From Anthoceros angustus (lineage: Eukaryota > Streptophyta > Anthocerotopsida > Anthocerotales > Anthocerotaceae): a stretch of DNA of 64,000 nucleotides. Below the pieces are notes generated by a model, which was given only the letters and a program-made list of their open reading frames with translations, did no database searches and was not told where the DNA came from. How positions within the stretch are numbered: the stretch's first letter is position 1; every line of letters begins with the position of its first letter. The stretch spans positions 62,001-126,000 of the forward strand of contig VJWM01000265.1 in NCBI GenBank assembly GCA_010909165.1. The letters are read 5' to 3'. Made by a program: the position numbers and the translations under genes. Below are positions 21,365-32,600 of this stretch, piece by piece.

Positions 21365-23008
21365 ATGGGAGCTCCAACAACGCGAGTGCTGGAATTCTTC
21401 TTCCTCCTGTGCCAGATTTCTGTTCTGCTCTTGATCCACGTCCCGCTGATCGCGAGTCTGCAAGGCTATAATTTGGAATGCCCGGCGGCGATTTTCGGCC
21501 TTGGAGACTCTCTGACGGACACCGGGGAGTTGCTGCGAGCGTTCCCGTCGCCGGTGTTGTTGCTATCAGGAAACCCGCCTTACGGCAGCACGTTTCCTGG
21601 CTACCCGACTGGCCGCTACGGTGATGGCAAGCTCCTGATCGACTTCATCGGTGAGTGAAGCTGGCGCATTGACTTCATCTGGGTACGTCGTTGCCTGATG
21701 ATCGGATCAATTGCCAATGCCGGTTGTGGGTTGCACGGACTGTGCAGCCGAGGGGGTCGGTCTTCCCCTTCTCGATCCTTATTTCAAAAATCTTGGAGCT
21801 GAGCATACGCAGGGAGTGAACTTCGCTGCCGCGGGATCCACTGCTCGGAACACTCCGGAACCTGTGCCATTCTTCCTTGCTTTCCAGGTGGACCAGGCAG
21901 TCTTTTTCCACTCGACATGTCTCGCAAGCTTCGAAGGGCTGTTGTTCCCACCCTCAGGTTACGAGGGATTGATCATCTTTACTGCCTTGCAGCTTTGTGT
22001 ATCCGTTTAGGTTACGTCTTAACTGCTGCTACTGTCTCCGTGCAGCGCCCAGCCCTTCTTCCTTCACTCGCCGCGGCCTCTACTACATCACATCGGGCGG
22101 AGATGACATCCTCTTGCCCCTCGCGCTCGGAGGCACCGTCGCCCAGCTTGCAATTCCAACCATCAAAGCTGTGATCATACCGGAAGTTGTTTCCAACATT
22201 TCCGCAGCCGTCACTGTAAGTAATGTCTGCAGGTCTTGCGGGCTTTAGCTGTTGCAGTTTCTGTAGGAGCTTCCTGGAGAATTCTCGAGTTCTGAAGGGA
22301 AGAGAAGTGCCTGAAAGATTTCAGGATGCCTCCGGAACTGAGTGTTGAGTGTGATAAAACCTTTGTGGTTGCGTCTCCATGGCAGCGACTGTACCAAGAG
22401 ATTGGAGCCAGGCAGTTTGTGGTGTGGGGCATTTCCCCTGTGGGATGCACCCCTGCTCTTCTGACTTTGCTGCAAACAGTTCCTGAGGCTGGTCCGCTCG
22501 ATGAGCTCGGATGCCTGGCAGGCATCAATCGCCTTGCCCAGGAATTAAACTCGCAACTGGCAACAGGCATTCAAGGGCTGAGACAGAACCTTCCAGATGC
22601 CATCATCATCCTTGTCGACTTCTACAACATCACGCTCAACATCACAACTCATTATCGAGACCACGGTAAGAGATCGCATTGCTCCAGTCCGGAAATTCCT
22701 GGAAGTAAATGAACGGAAGGCAGGTTCGATGCAAATATCTGTAACGTTTCTTGGCTTTCTGTGCAGGATTTAAGGAGCAGCTGAAGGCGTGCTGCGGCTC
22801 GCCCACAGGCCCCTACGGCTACAACTACGACCCAACCGCTCAATGCGGGATGCCTGGGGCAAATTTTTCTGTGTGCGATAAGCCTGCAGAGTATATCAGC
22901 TGGGATGGAGTTCACTACACACAGGCGTTTTACAAGCTTATCGCGGAGGCTGTCCTGAGTGGACAGATCTTGGATCCGCCAATCCCAATATCCTCCCTGT
23001 GTAAATAG
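21365..23008 (+). CDS. GDSL esterase/lipase, five exons (paralogue 2)
   Basis: Tandem paralogue of the gene at 4457 with the same exon plan: 21365-21650, 21748-21957, 22046-22215, 22386-22665, 22767-23008; about 395 residues, stop TAG. Start ATG 21365 begins MGAPTTRV; the upstream in-frame GTG was not used. A signal peptide spans about residues 1-30. Block I IFGLGDSLTDTGE and block V WDGVHYT are intact. In block III the codon for the oxyanion-hole Asn is GAT, giving TSGGDDI where paralogue 1 has KSGGNDI. That single change could weaken or alter catalysis. Likely secreted or endomembrane esterase; substrate unknown. Its upstream DNA abuts the copia 3' end. Confidence 0.85.
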
Positions 23009-23768
23009 TCCAGATGCATACCGGATGTAAAGCAAGAAACAATGCATTTCTGCTTTTCCTTTCAAGGTTTTGTACGCCTATAACAAGGTTTAGAAGTTCA
23101 AATGTGGCATGCTGGGGCGGGACTGAGTCCAATGTTGTAAGCCTGATCGGCCCCTGATGTTATACGGCAGAGGTGCCTCTATGTAAGGCAATCACCATGA
23201 TCTCTAATTGATCCTAGCCAACAGGCCACTGTCGGCTGGTAATATCCCTTCTAACGATTTTGAGGCTAGACCAGCCCAAAGCAAGAAGCCTGAAAAGGAG
23301 AAAAGTCTATTTTAGAGAAGAAGTCTATTATAGTCGGGATTTTCTGACATGGGACTTCGTATTTAACAACTACCTAATCCATCTAATCTATGCATGATCT
23401 CCCCGCCTTCTTCATTTCTCGTTTTAATGCAAAACAGGTGGTGAAATGGGATTGAAGATTCTCGTGGGAAGGGATTCTTATAAGTGTGTCCATTTGGAAA
23501 TACATTCTTATTATTATGTTTTGCACATTCTTGAAGCTTCAATCCTCATAGAAGCGGTACATACATACCGTATGCGAGATACTGGAGCCAGGCAGTTGAT
23601 TGAAATTCAACGAAGCGCTACGTCCATCCATAAGGATATGGCATCTTCCCATGTCTGTATGGATGTGGCATCATCCCAGGTGTAGAAAAGTGTATAAAAT
23701 GTGGCATCTTTCCCAGGGATAAAGGGAGAGCTGCATCTTGCTGCAAGTATGCTTGTAGCATGAAGTCC
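23009..23768. other. Spacer between paralogue 2 and the minus-strand GDSL copy
   Basis: The first ~40 bp are shared with the 3' flank of paralogue 1. The rest holds short frames with no domain. Confidence 0.4.
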
Positions 23769-23890
23769 GAAGTTTGCCGAAGTTGCTTAGAGGGTGGTCA
23801 CAAGCGCATGAAGTCCGAAGTTGCCGAAGTCGCTTAGAGGGGTGGTCACAAGCACATGAATTCCGAAGTTGCTTACAAGGTAGTCACATT
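23769..23890. repeat. ~45-bp tandem repeat reaching into the end of a GDSL gene
   Basis: GAAGTCCGAAGTTGCCGAAGTYGCTTAGAGG.GGTCACAAGC units. The last, decayed unit (CCGAAGTTGCTTACAAGGTAGTCACA) supplies the final codons and TAA of the minus-strand gene. Confidence 0.7.
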
Positions 23891-25481
23891 GTTGACTGCT
23901 GCATTGCACTGCTGGGTTATGTTCACAGAGGGAGTGAGAATGCTTCCATCGAGGATCCTAGTTGCTATCAGCTCATTGAGTGCGTCAGTGGAGTGGATCC
24001 CATCCCACCAGATGTACTCAGAAGGATTACTGCACAGGATCGTGTTGCCTACTCCGCAGAACCCGGTCGCATTGAAGTTGTAACCGAAGTCGCCCGGAGA
24101 TCCGCAGCACAACAGGAATCCCTGCGTAAATCCTGATCCCCCAAACCACCCATGTCACAAGATGATGTATCGTGCAACACTTGATGAGCCGGGGACCAGC
24201 ACTGCGAGGACCTTACCGTACGCCTGCGGGTTTTGCTGCACGTTGTAGAAGAGCGTGTAGATGTCCGCCTCCAAGATTACCATCTTCTTATAAGCGACCC
24301 GGAGCTCTTGGAGCGCCGCTGAGATGAGGGTGTTTATTTGAGTGACAAGGGAGTTCACCCCTTCCAAGCAGCCAGTTTCTGCGCTGTACGCAGCTTCAGG
24401 TCTATTCCGGATCGAGGAGTTGCTGAGCGCGACTGGAGTGCAGCCTACGGGAGGGACGTTCCACACTATGAACTCCCTGGCGCCAACGCCCTCGTGAAGC
24501 CTCTGCAGCGATCACAGATTTTATCACCCTTGAGCTGCATGGATCATGTGGAGCACCGGGGTTACATCTGAGTGGTTACCTCGACTGCTTGGGAGATGTT
24601 GCTGGCGATCTGAGGAGCGATGACTTCATTGAATGTCTGAAATGGCGTACTGAGAAACAGCTGGTAGAACACGTCATTTCCTCCAGCTTCTATGTGATAG
24701 AGCCCCTTTTTGCTGAAAGAAGACGGTGTAGGCACTGTGCCAGGCATTTCCAGTGTCCAGGCCAATTAAGGCAAGCGTCAGGAATGGCATCTCCAGAAGG
24801 AATCCGTGGTGCCCAACAAAAGAAGCGAGTCTACGCCACGCACCAGGGAATGGTATGCTCCCGTTCCGAGCTCTAGCTGCAAAGTCAAACATCTGATCCA
24901 CCTGTTCTGGCAGATTCCACGGGACAAAGACCGGGACAGGCTCGGTCTCGTTTCTGGCTGTGGCACCGGCAACAGCGAAGTTCACCCCGTGGGTGAAGTT
25001 GGCTCCGACTGCGCTGGCGTTGAGACTGTCGAAGTAGGGTGATAGCACTTGGTTGAAAAATGCCAGAGCTGCGAGCTCGCAGATTTACGACACAGCGATC
25101 ACACGAAATGAGGCAACGCACCACTCAACTTCGATCAGACGATGCATATGACAACAGTACAGTCAGCAATTGGACAACGCGGAAGTTCATCTTTCTGTTA
25201 CCAATCCAGTCGATCCCGAGCCTTCCATCGCTGAATCTGCCTGTAGGGTAACCAGGATATGTTTCTCCGTAAGGGGGGAAGTTGGAAGGGGTGTCGGGAA
25301 CCGCTCTGGCGAGCTCGCCTGTATCGGACAGCGAATTCCCGAACGCGAATATGGCTTTGGGGCAGATGAAGGTGAGGTTTTTCCGGAGTCCTGCTTGGGT
25401 GTGCAGGATTTGGACATCCTGGAAGCTGCCCGGCTGCACAGACAGAAGCAACAGGCCCAAGCAGAGCAGCAAGGACTCCAT
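23873..25481 (-). CDS. GDSL esterase/lipase, five exons (copy A)
   Basis: Minus strand. Exons 25481-25202, 25068-24844, 24734-24580, 24502-24217, 24132-23873; all phases join, about 401 residues, stop TAA. ATG 25481 starts a clear signal peptide (MESLLLCLGLLLLSVQPGSF); a longer frame upstream lacks support from copy B. The last intron ends at GATCAG so that exon 5 reads GFTQGFLLCCGS. Block II is NFAVAGAT, block III EAGGNDV, block V WWDGIHST. Block I reads AFGNSLSDTGE: the GDS Asp is Asn, although the catalytic Ser stays. Near-identical to copy B (33432-35035) except at the 3' end. It may still be active; the Asp is highly conserved in the family. Confidence 0.82.
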
Positions 25482-25682
25482 TCTGAGAGAAAATTCGAAG
25501 GCTGGTGGTTCGGCTGGTTGAGATACCTTGTACGGAGCCACCTGATGCTCTGCTTTGAAGCCTGCACCAGTGAATTCCCCAACGTGATGGCTTCACTCGA
25601 CATCGAACACGCGAGAGGAGGAAGCAGTGCAGTTCACACTCCACAGATGCATGTTGTCCGTGCCGGAACTCATTGCTATGAA
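25482..25682. other. Upstream region of GDSL copy A
   Basis: The first ~200 bp resemble the DNA upstream of copy B (GCCTGCACCAGTGAATYCCCCAACGTG), so the duplicated block includes promoter sequence. Confidence 0.5.
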
Positions 25683-25792
25683 GGCATGCCGGGACTCACT
25701 GCTACATGATGGCATGCCCGAACTCACTGCTATGAAGGCATGCCGCCACTCATTGCTATATCACGGCATGCCCGAACTCCCTGCTATGAATC
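25683..25792. repeat. Minisatellite, ~26-33 bp unit
   Basis: Four units of GGCATGCCCGAACTCACTGC followed by TATGAA or similar. Confidence 0.85.
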
Positions 25793-26030
25793 TCGCGCAG
25801 AGACCACACACGAGGGAGGCCAGCAGGCCCAGGTGAAGTGGGGCGATTTTCGACTCTAAGACATCAAATAGTTACCCAACCGGGCTGTGAATGAAAGAAA
25901 GATTGTGGAAGAATGATTCCCCCTCCCAGCATTGATCCGTCCGCCCTACGGGGCGCGTAACCGGGGTGCTTAACTGTGGAGTTCTGATGTCATCCGGTGT
26001 ATGTGCACCCCAATTTTTGACGGCATGCCC
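25793..26030. other. Short spacer between minisatellites
   Basis: No feature seen. Confidence 0.4.
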
Positions 26031-26285
26031 GAACTCACTGCTATGAACGCCAGCCGATTCTCACTGCTATGAAAGCAAGCCGATTGTCACTGCTGTCAGC
26101 GCAAGCCGATTCTCAATGATATGAACGCATGCCGATTCTCACTGCTATTAACGCAAGCCGATTCTCACTGCTATTAACGCAAGCCGATTCTCACTGCTGT
26201 CAGTGCAAGCCGATTCTCAATGATCTGAACGCAAGCCGATTCTCACTGGTGTGAACGCATGCCGGAAGTCACTGGGATAAACGCG
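26031..26285. repeat. 26-bp minisatellite
   Basis: About ten units of GCAAGCCGATTCTCACTGCT plus ATTAAC, with variants (TGTCAGC, GATCTGAAC). The first and last units resemble the GCATGCC unit of the preceding array. Confidence 0.9.
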
Positions 26286-26310
26286 CTCGTGTGCCGTGAA
26301 AACGGTTGTG

Positions 26311-26398
26311 GTTACGGTCTCTTGAAGTTCCCGGTGACGGTCTCATAAAGCTTCCGGTGACGGTCTCATAAGGCGTCCGGTGACGGTCTCTTGAAGAC
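26311..26398. repeat. 23-bp tandem repeat
   Basis: GTGACGGTCTCATAAAGCTTC-like units start at 26311, 26334, 26357 and 26380, an exact 23-bp spacing. Confidence 0.9.
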
Positions 26399-26499
26399 AA
26401 ACACGGAGCCGCCATTGGAGCACTCACAGGGACGGCATTAACTATGCGGCTACATTCTAGGATGATGACTTCATCACATTGTTAGTGATTGTGATTTAA

Positions 26500-26765
26500 T
26501 GACTTAGTGATGGTGATTTCTGAAGCTTTAAATGGTACACTTGCGCGTTCATCGCAGTGAGTTCTGGCATGCTTACATAGTGGTGATTTCCGTAGCTTAC
26601 ATAGTGGTGATTTCCGTAGCTTTCAAGACACACTTCCGGGTGACTTCCGGAATGCGTTTTTCTTCTTCGTTCAGAGTGGTGATTTCCGTAGCTTTCACGG
26701 CACACTAGAGGGTTCATCGCAGTGAGTTCCGGCATGCTTTCATAGTGGTGATTTTCGTAGTTTTC
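26500..26765. repeat. Tandem repeat inside the left MULE end
   Basis: AGTGGTGATTTCCGTAGCTT recurs about five times, alternating with CATCGCAGTGAGTTCYGGCATGC. The latter is the complement of the GCATGCC unit of the arrays at 25.7 and 26.0 kb. Confidence 0.8.
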
Positions 26766-27001
26766 ACGCGTAGGAGCTATTTGTACACACGAAGTAATGA
26801 GGCACATAACACGAGGCCGGCGCAAATGGTTTTGCCTTCGGCAACCCATATATCATGGGGCCATGCCCACTCGCACCCACTGCGCATGTCCACACCATCC
26901 CGCACACGTTACCGTTGGACGACAACAGCTCGCCGCGCCCGTTTGGACGCCCGTTCCACCAAACTCCGTCCCTAAGTTGTGCTAGGGCATAGTTATGCCA
27001 G

Positions 27002-27239
27002 GAAAACGAAAACGGGCGGGCAAGATGCTTTGGTTTCAAAACACATGTTAATCAAGCCTCCGGACCTTCCCCGCTCAATTACTCGAGTGTGTCACACCAA
27101 GCTAGCAATGTGCGTTGCTGAAAACGAAAACGGGCGGGCAAAACGCTTTGGTTTCAAAACACATGTTAATGAAAGCCTCCAGACCTTCCCCGCTCAATTA
27201 CTCGAGTGTGTCACACCAAGCTAGCAATGTGCGTTGCTG
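27002..27239. repeat. 118-bp tandem duplication
   Basis: GAAAACGAAAACGGGCGGGC begins copies at 27002 and 27120, nearly identical through CTAGCAATGTGCGTTGCTG. It sits just inside the left MULE terminal repeat. Confidence 0.9.
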
Positions 27240-27568
27240 ATCACACTATGGGAAGTGGTATGATGGTCCTTGTAGGCGCGGGAGGCGTGCGCGTACGAAA
27301 AGTGCTGCGATGGATTGATTAGTGCTTGAATGAAGTGTCATGGATTGATTAGGTGGGGACGGAAGCATGGATTGATTAGGTGTGGGGGCTTGTAGTTCAT
27401 CTCGAAAGTGTAAGTTTTCGTTCCTCCGGTGATTCACGAGAGTTGTGATTGCTTCACAGACATCATTTAATTAGCCTAATCTCGGAGCCGGTTAAGCATT
27501 TTGACGTCGGGTGTTATGCTACCTCTGTAGATGGCAAGGTTTCCTTATGAGATCCAGACTCCACCGCT
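27240..27568. other. 5' region of MULE relic
   Basis: ATGGATTGATTAG occurs three times (27310-27382). No other feature. Confidence 0.5.
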
Positions 27569-29915
27569 GTGCATTTTCAAAATCGCTTGGAATGGCTGGA
27601 CACCATACATGTAGTTCAGAAATTGTGCAGAGGTGAAGACTGCTTACATTCCATGGGAAAGGGTTTCAGACTTCTTGACAGTGAGGAGCAAAATCCAATT
27701 TTTCCAACCAGGCTTGTGAAACACTGCATGCGGTCCAGGGCAAAGGCACGTAAGTATAATGTCCTGTCGCCAACCATACCAAAACAATACATAAGGTATT
27801 GCTGTGCGTATGGTTCCGTGATCGACAACCGCCTCCAAAGTGATGCACCCTTGGTGGATATGACTAATGTGCCAAAGTCCGGACCGAAGTCAAGGAGCAA
27901 GGTGGCTTGTGGGGAGAGCAGGAAAGTAGGTTGTGAGTTTGTGGTTGTTATTACTCAATTGGAGTTGTTTCAAGATATTGCTCAAACTGCTTTTGATCTG
28001 GCATCATGTGAATGCCTCTGGTGACTTTTGCCATGGATTGTTAGCAGCAGATGCAGCTCCCTCACGTGCTCTTGCTCCTTCTTTATCAGCAAGCAAGAGA
28101 GAATGGGTGAAGCACAAACTTTTGTGCAAAACCACTCCATACCAGATTTTATGTGATCACGAGAACGATGTCTATGTTAGGATGCAAGGGGATCCTAACG
28201 CTGTCTTACATAGAGATGATTTTCTCTTGCCTAAGGACATACGCAACTTGCAGGCTGAGTTGGATGCAAGGACTTGGAGACTCCATACCATTGATGAAGT
28301 CAGTGTCAAGCTATGGATTGACATCCACAGGGATATTGTTTTCTTCCACCACCGTGCTTGATGGAGGGCACACATTTTACTTTAGGGTTTCAAACAAGAT
28401 TCCGTGAGGAATGCATGCTTCATGGGGCATCAATCCATCATTTCAATGGATGCCACATTCGGCACCAACAAGTGGAAGGTTAGATTCTTTGCATTTCAAA
28501 CACAAGATTGTGGGATTCGGCTTCCTAACTCGCTTCTTTATTTTCAATTGTTCACTTTGCTGGTGTTCGATGATCACCGCAATGGCATACCGGCTGGGGT
28601 AGTGACCAACACCCATCGCAGAACACATGGCCATGTGGTTAACGGCTTTGCAAAGGAAATTGCAGTCACTACTTAGATTGGCATCCTACGGCTTTCCTTG
28701 TCGATGACGTGCAGGAGATAAAAGCAATCCGCAAGTATTTGGCAGCACAACTCTTGTGTTCCTCTGTCTATGGCATGTACGGCGTGGTTGCGCTCTTGAA
28801 GAAAGTCAAGTCCATAAGGGGCAGCCATGATGAAGGCCTTGGGAAATGTTATGTACATGGACATGGACTCAAGGAATGATCTAGCATCAGCCGATGAAGC
28901 TTCAAGAGTTTTACGAGGTGTATGGTGCCTCGGAAGCCGTTTTGTGCATTATTTTCAGCGGTGGGGATGTCATGGACATGTGGATAAAGGCGAAGGACTA
29001 TACCTCATGCCAAAGACGCAACTCTTGATCAAGCTTATCATCGTCACCTTAAGTACCGTTGTCTCCTCACAAAGAAGAATCTTCGTAGCACGACTGACGG
29101 CTTTTACATATCATCAGTGAACAGACATTTTGGTACCAAAGACAATGTAAGCGGAGTGGCATCATTAGGAATAATAAGCAAGAATAGGTAACTTATCAGA
29201 AGTGCACTGAACAAAGCATTGGAAATCCCAGAGTCCGATGTATCCCTACCTTGTCTTGGGGCAACCATATGCTATCGTGAGGAGCGAGAATGCAAAGAAG
29301 GACAAGGCTTATCATGTGTTTAACGGCTCTCCTTGGGGCAGCAGCATGCAAGATTTCATCTACAGGGTTTCTTTGTAAGCATCAAGTGAAGGTCATGATG
29401 CTCTTGCAGGAAGTAGTGCCACGAAACCCTTGTGGGTATATATGCATCAGTGGCTACTTCACAGAATCGTATAGACAAGCACCTCTATTTTCTGCCGGGA
29501 GGCTGAACTTTGTGGTAGTGTTCAAACGAGCTGACAATTGTGCATCGTCCTTTGTCACAAGTGGTGCTGGAACAAATGGGATTACGAGAGCTCCTGCCCC
29601 GCCAAATGAACTTAGCAACTGTTTGGGAAAACATATCAAGTTTAGTGCAGAGGAAACCTGGCATTGAGGCCCATGCAGTTGCACGATACAGGTGTGTTCC
29701 AGCAGTTAGAGGGTGTGGCTGCAGAAGCTGAGGAGAATAGTCTAATGCAGATTCCATACCTCTTGCCAATAGGCGAAGCGTCCGACAATAGCTTGAAGAG
29801 GAAGAAACCGTTTTGGGAAAACAGTCTATCATGGAAACTACCTCCGAAGGCAAAGCGCCCTACATTTGCTGAACAAGCTGCAGGGAAGGCTGCCATCAGT
29901 GAATCGATTATGTAG
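27569..29915 (+). pseudogene. MULE/FAR1-like transposase with SWIM finger, broken
   Basis: Many frameshifts and stops, but the order of motifs is that of FAR1/MULE transposases. N-terminal CAYGSVIDNRLQ and KVGCEF (27.8-27.95 kb); NPNAVLHRDDF-like segment read as DPNAVLHRDDFLLPKD and DEVSVKLWIDIH (28.2-28.3 kb); SMDATFGTNKWK with a catalytic Asp, then FTLLVFDDHRNGIPAGVV (28.44-28.6 kb); WHPTAFLVDDVQEIKAIR with a second Asp and FLCLWHVRR (28.68-28.8 kb); a SWIM-like ACKISSTGFLCKHQVKV (29.34-29.4 kb); and a C-terminal tail to 29.9 kb. Non-functional. Domesticated FAR1 is excluded by the breaks and the inverted terminal repeats. Confidence 0.75.
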
Positions 29916-31045
29916 AAATGCCGATCCTTGCCGATTGTGCAAAGGCTGGCCACGTTTTTCTCTTTGCTCACTCACCTGCAAACGCGATTGTCGCAATCCA
30001 TCTTACAACCAGAACTCTGTTGTTTGGGGTCCAAAACACAATACAGACATATCATTCTGTAACCCCTGCATAGACCTTCCATTCAAGATATTGGGCACAG
30101 AAATCCGTGAACTGTGCATGCAAAATCAGCAAAACCTCCTGCTGCATTCTCGTTCTTGTGCATCTGTTTTTCAATGATACCGCAAGCATTTGGATGCCAA
30201 ACCAAAGTACAGACATATCATTCTGTAGCCCGTGCAGAGGGTTTCAATTCTAGATATTGGCCACGGCATTCTGCAAATAGTGCATGAAGCGATCTGGAAG
30301 AAACTTTCTGCTGCAATCTTGTTGTTATGCATCTGTTTTCCACCCATTCTTGGGGAGTTTGATGTCCGTTTTCGGCGAGACAAACCCTGAAAGATTCGCT
30401 TTCAAATGAGCTGTGAAACTAGACACCAAACATCAGCCAAGAATTTGATGGGAGCAAGCTTTCTCCCCAAAGGGTTAAGGCTGCGTGAATGCGTGGAAAG
30501 GCAGCGTGAATGCACAACCATACACTACCATTGTGCAGGCGCTGCAAACTGGATCACATTGCCATTGTGCACAAAACCTCCTTTCTGTCTCAATCCCGGG
30601 CCCCTTGAGTCCGTCGGTTGGAGGCGGGCGCAAGCGGCACCCAAGCACTGAAATGGATAGCAAGTAAGGGTCTTGATATTTCGAAACAAAACTAATCCCC
30701 TGGCATAAGTGTACCCTGGCACAACATAGGACGGCGTGTAAGGGAGCGGGCGTCCAAACGCGCACAGCTGTCCCAACCAGTAACGTGTGCGGGATGGTGT
30801 GGACATGCGCAGTGGGTGCGAGTGGGCATGGCCCCATGACATATGGGATGCCGAAGGCAAAACCATTTGCGCCGGCCTCGTGTTATGTGCCTCATTACTT
30901 CGTGTGTACCATGGCCAATAGCTCCTGCGAGCCTCAAGAGACCGTCACAGGATCACTAAATCACCATCACGAACAATGTGATGAAGTTGTTATTGTTGAA
31001 TGTAGCCACATAGGTAATGTCGTCCCCTTGAGTGCTCAGCACTAA

Positions 31046-31310
31046 GCCTCTAGACTTTAGGAGGCATTGCTATCACTGCCTCAATGCCCCACTTCCAGCT
31101 CAGTGTTGTTTCTTATGAAGAGTGGAAGAATTATATGCTTGCTTGCCTTGTGCAGTAGTCCGTGTGCAGGGCTTGCCTTATACAATTGTTGTCTCTTGGT
31201 TGATCTCAATAAATAAAGGAAGTTTGATTAGTTGCTAGAAGGGATTGCCCTCTACAATTGTTGTCATGAGGCTCAGTTGATCATGATTGATAAAGGAAGT
31301 TTTTAATCGG
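31046..31310. other. Right flank of MULE, nothing recognised
   Basis: Low-complexity phrases such as GCTTGCCTTRTACAATTGTTG recur here and at 31.7 kb. No gene. Confidence 0.35.
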
Positions 31311-31515
31311 TTGTTAGAAACGAGCACCAACAAAGAGTTGGAATCGAAAGATTCATAGCTACCATCGAGACAATTGTCTACCAGGAGTCGAACCCTTGAT
31401 CGGTTGTTAGAAACTAGCGCCAACAAAGAGTTGGAATCCAAAGATTCATAGCTACCATCGAGACAATTGTCTACCAGGAGTCGAACCCTTGAGAATGTAG
31501 TTATCCTAACCCACA
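31311..31515 (-). repeat. 93-bp tandem duplication containing tRNA-like B boxes
   Basis: TTGTTAGAAACKAGCRCCAAC starts at 31311 and 31404. On the minus strand each unit has AAGGGTTCGACTCCTGGTAG, a tRNA B-box-like sequence. The distal copy also has GGATAACTACATTCTC before it, like a tRNA-derived SINE head. Confidence 0.6.
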
Positions 31516-31984
31516 ACAACAACAAATTAATATAAAATAAAATAAATATTTTTATATCTAAAATACTGGATTGAGACATTTGGCTGCAAAAGTTACAATA
31601 GTCCTGTTGTACATTTGGGTCTTGACAATGTGGAAGAATTGCTCTTAATAGAAGTTGTTCACAAAAAAGAATTGCTTGTAATGTCAAGCGTTATCTGCTT
31701 GCTTGCTTTGTACATTAGTCCGTATGAAGGGCTTGCCTTGTATAATTATACAATAGTTGCCTTGATTGACAAAGGAAGGATGCTTGCTAGAACTAACCAG
31801 CAAGAAAAAGATTCAAAGGAAGTCTGCTTGCCCTATAGAACTAACTGCAACAAGCAAAACATTCATGGGACCATCGACAAGCAAACAATTGTCTGCCAGG
31901 TGGATCATAATTGTTCCTCCGCCATATCACATCTCAACTAGAGCACGGGATTAGTGTCTTGAGCTTCTATGGTGACGACTTTCA
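31516..31984. other. Spacer, nothing recognised
   Basis: A 108-codon frame at 31615-31941 has no domain; judged chance or relic. Confidence 0.3.
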
Positions 31985-32600
31985 AGTTCTCACTATGGAT
32001 GCTACCTTAGAACAGGGAGTTAGATACATATACTTCTGGTGTTTAGGGTCTGCATAAACCCCACCATAGTGAAAGTCCTCACTATAGATGCTACCTTAGA
32101 ATAGGGAGCTAGACACAGCTACTTCTGATGTTTAGGGTTTGCATAAACCTCGCCATAGTGAAAGTTCTCACTATGGATGCTACCTTCGAATAGGGAGCTA
32201 GACACAGCTACTTCTGATGTTTAGGGTTTGCATAAACCTCGCCATAGTGAAAGTTCTCACTATGGATGCTACCTTCGAATAGGGAGCTAGACACAGCTAC
32301 TTCTGGTTTTTAGGGTTTGCATAAACCTCGCTACAGTGAAAGTCCTCACTATGGATGCTAGCTTAGAATAGGGAGTTAGACACAGCTACTTCTGGTATTT
32401 AGAGTTTGCATAAACCCCAGCATAGTGAAAGTCCTCACTATGGATGCCACCTTAGGATAGGAGTCCTCACTATGGATGCTACCTCACTATGGATGCTACC
32501 TTAGAATAGGAGTCCTCACTATGGATGGTACCTTAGAATAGGGAGTTCTACATAGCTACTTCTGGTGTTTAGGGTTTGCATAAACCCCGCCATAATATGT
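31985..32600. repeat. 89-bp satellite array with telobox-like core
   Basis: CTCACTATGGATGCTACCTT begins units at 31989, 32078, 32167, 32256, 32345 and 32434, an exact 89-bp spacing; three short partial units (32466, 32483, 32515) and one more full unit follow. Each full unit contains TTTAGGGTTTGCATAAACC or a variant, which includes a TTTAGGG telomere-type motif. Confidence 0.95.

Larger units (their letters stand above)
26415..31045 (+). mobile_element. Degenerate MULE (Mutator-like) DNA transposon with long inverted ends
   Basis: The two ends are long imperfect inverted repeats. 26417-26490 and 26768-27005 on the left match the complement of 30700-31045, including GAGGCCGGCGCAAATGGTTT and CATGCCCACTCGCACCCACT. 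The left end is split by a minisatellite (26500-26765). Between the ends is a broken MULE/FAR1-like transposase (27569-29915). No clean target-site duplication was found, so the limits are approximate. Confidence 0.7.

Noticed and set aside
25482-25541. Upstream start for GDSL copy A (MAPYKVSQPAEP)
   Set aside because: Would place ~20 polar residues before the signal peptide and has no counterpart in copy B.
27569-29915. Domesticated FAR1-type transcription factor
   Set aside because: Multiple frameshifts and stops plus flanking inverted repeats indicate a dead transposon.
31985-32600. CRISPR-like regular array
   Set aside because: Whole units repeat with no unique spacers, and the genome is eukaryotic; it is a satellite.
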